Part shown: positions 4,759-5,858 of the stretch, in pieces
How positions within the stretch are numbered: the stretch's first letter is position 1
Layout: every line of letters begins with the position of its first letter
Program-made: the position numbers and the translations under genes
Notes under the pieces: generated by a model
The model's database searches: none
What the model was told of the DNA's origin: nothing
Seen by the model: the letters and a program-made list of their open reading frames with translations, nothing else
Assembly (NCBI GenBank): GCA_902766265.1
Contig: CACXCY010000098.1
Location: 1-5,858, forward strand
DNA from: an uncultured Bacteroidota bacterium
Lineage (GTDB): Bacteria; Bacteroidota; Bacteroidia; Bacteroidales; P3
Reading direction: 5' to 3'
Length of the DNA stretch: 5,858 nt

Positions 4759-5858
4759 TTGGCACAAAAACAATCCACAGTCGTTAATTTTGCATCTGTC
4801 CGCAAGTTTGACTATCCAGATTTTCTCGATATTCAGTTAAAATCGTTCAAGGACTTCTTCCAAATCGAGACTAACCCCGACAACCGTCTGGATGAAGGTC
4901 TCTACAAAGTTTTCAAGGAGAACTTCCCGATTTCAGATGCACGCAACAATTTCACCCTCGAATTCCTGGACTATTATATTGACCCTCCACGCTACACCAT
5001 CGAGGAATGCATTGAGCGAGGTCTCACTTATAGTGTACCACTGAAAGCCAAACTGAAACTTTCGTGCAATGACCCCGAAAACGAGGAGTTCCAAGCCGTC
5101 GAGCAGGCCGTATATCTTGGAATGATTCCCTACATGACCCCCAAGGGTACGTTTGTTATCAATGGTGCAGAACGCGTTGTGGTCTCCCAGCTACATCGTT
5201 CACCCGGCGTCTTCTTCGGCACATCATTCCATTCCAATGGTACCCAACTGTATTCTGCACGCATTATCCCATTCCGCGGTTCATGGATGGAGTTTACCAC
5301 CGACCTCAACAATGTAATGTATGCGTATATTGACCGCAAGAAGAAGCTGCCTATCACTACCTTGCTCCGTGCCATTGGTTATGAAACCGACAAGGACATC
5401 CTTGACATCTTCCATCTCGCTGAAGAGGTTAAGGTTACCCGTGCCAACTTGAAAAAAGTCATTGGCAAAAAACTTGCAGCACGCGTGGTGGACAGTTGGA
5501 TTGAAGATTTCGTTGACGAGGACACCGGCGAAGTGGTCTCCATGGAGCGCACCGAAGTTGTCATCGAACGCGATGTCGAACTTACTGAAGAAAATATTGA
5601 AAAGATTCTTGAACTTGACATAAAAACCATCTTGGTCAAGACAGAAGACCGTGATGGTATTGATTATTCTGTTATCTATAATACCTTAAAAAAGGACACA
5701 GCCAATAATGCCAAAGAAGCTGTGGAATATATCTATCGCCAAATGCGTAATGCCGAACCTCCAGATGAAGAAACGGCTCGTAGCATTATAGAGAAGACCT
5801 TCTTCTCTGACAAGCGTTATGACTTAGGTGATGTGGGGCGTTACAGAATCAACACCAA
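4759..5858 (+). CDS. rpoB: DNA-directed RNA polymerase subunit beta, 3' partial, TTG start
   Basis: RpoB is one of the two large catalytic subunits of RNA polymerase. The frame is open to the window end and gives 366 residues, roughly the first 30% of a normal beta subunit. After a short N-terminal tail, NFASVRKFDYPDFLDIQLKS (10-29) begins the conserved part. RNNFTLEFLDYYIDPPRYT is at 62-80, and the family signature GTFVINGAERVVVSQLHRSP is at 130-149, followed by GVFF and SARIIPFRGSWMEF (166-179). The lobe region continues to YDLGDVGRYRINT. The central rifampicin-resistance cluster and the active site are not reached. No in-frame ATG occurs before residue 122, deep in the conserved domain, and an in-frame TGA lies at 4723-4725. 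TTG 4759 gives an N-terminus matching related proteins in length; ATT 4756 is a less likely alternative. TTTAAA at 4743-4748 replaces a Shine-Dalgarno site. Confidence 0.96.
   Translation, partial: MAQKQSTVVNFASVRKFDYPDFLDIQLKSFKDFFQIETNPDNRLDEGLYKVFKENFPISDARNNFTLEFLDYYIDPPRYTIEECIERGLTYSVPLKAKLKLSCNDPENEEFQAVEQAVYLGMIPYMTPKGTFVINGAERVVVSQLHRSPGVFFGTSFHSNGTQLYSARIIPFRGSWMEFTTDLNNVMYAYIDRKKKLPITTLLRAIGYETDKDILDIFHLAEEVKVTRANLKKVIGKKLAARVVDSWIEDFVDEDTGEVVSMERTEVVIERDVELTEENIEKILELDIKTILVKTEDRDGIDYSVIYNTLKKDTANNAKEAVEYIYRQMRNAEPPDEETARSIIEKTFFSDKRYDLGDVGRYRINT

Noticed and set aside
4785..4792. TAATTTTG, a full match to the TAnnTTTG -7 promoter consensus
   Set aside because: It lies inside the rpoB coding sequence, after the TTG start. 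A transcript from here would lack the conserved N-terminus and would have no ATG until residue 122.
1..5858. Mobile element, CRISPR, defence or other novel gene system
   Set aside because: All coding capacity is accounted for by conserved housekeeping genes in a conserved order. There are no long direct repeats, transposase-like frames, spacer arrays or unexplained genes.

Overview
The window is a continuous piece of a conserved bacterial translation and transcription locus. Every gene is on the + strand, in the order tuf (5' end cut off) - tRNA-Trp(CCA) - secE - nusG - rplK - rplA - rplJ - rplL - rpoB (3' end cut off). The protein sequences point to Bacteroidota, most likely Bacteroidales. 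The L10, L7/L12, EF-Tu and RpoB sequences read like Bacteroides/Parabacteroides-type proteins as I remember them. No gene has a clear GGAGG-type Shine-Dalgarno site; starts are preceded by A/T-rich leaders instead, as is usual in that phylum. I cannot name a genus from this sequence, and the lineage call rests on recall, not on a database search.

Layout. Positions 1-1154 hold EF-Tu without about its first 12 residues. A 9-bp inverted repeat (1171-1195) separates it from tRNA-Trp (1200-1273, CCA encoded). secE (1294-1509) begins 20 nt after the tRNA. A 152-nt gap with a terminator-like stem, a possible -7 promoter box and two mutually exclusive hairpins precedes nusG (1662-2213). The ribosomal stalk and L1-stalk proteins follow: rplK (2287-2730), rplA (2793-3488), rplJ (3512-4042) and rplL (4142-4525). 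A 233-nt gap with a strong two-tier hairpin (4552-4597) precedes rpoB, which appears to start at a TTG codon (4759) and runs off the window end.

How the genes fit together. EF-Tu delivers aminoacyl-tRNA to the ribosome, and L10-L7/L12 plus L11 form the stalk and GTPase-associated centre where EF-Tu works. L1 forms the mobile stalk at the E site. NusG and RpoB belong to the transcription machinery (NusG binds RNA polymerase and can link it to the ribosome), and SecE is part of the SecYEG translocon.

This is a core housekeeping region, and I see no mobile element, CRISPR array, defence system or unknown gene. The points worth attention are in the non-coding RNA: almost every junction longer than about 60 nt contains an inverted repeat, rplJ lacks room for a classical L10 leader, and the rplL-rpoB gap holds a candidate attenuator or processing site. 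The non-AUG start of rpoB is also notable.
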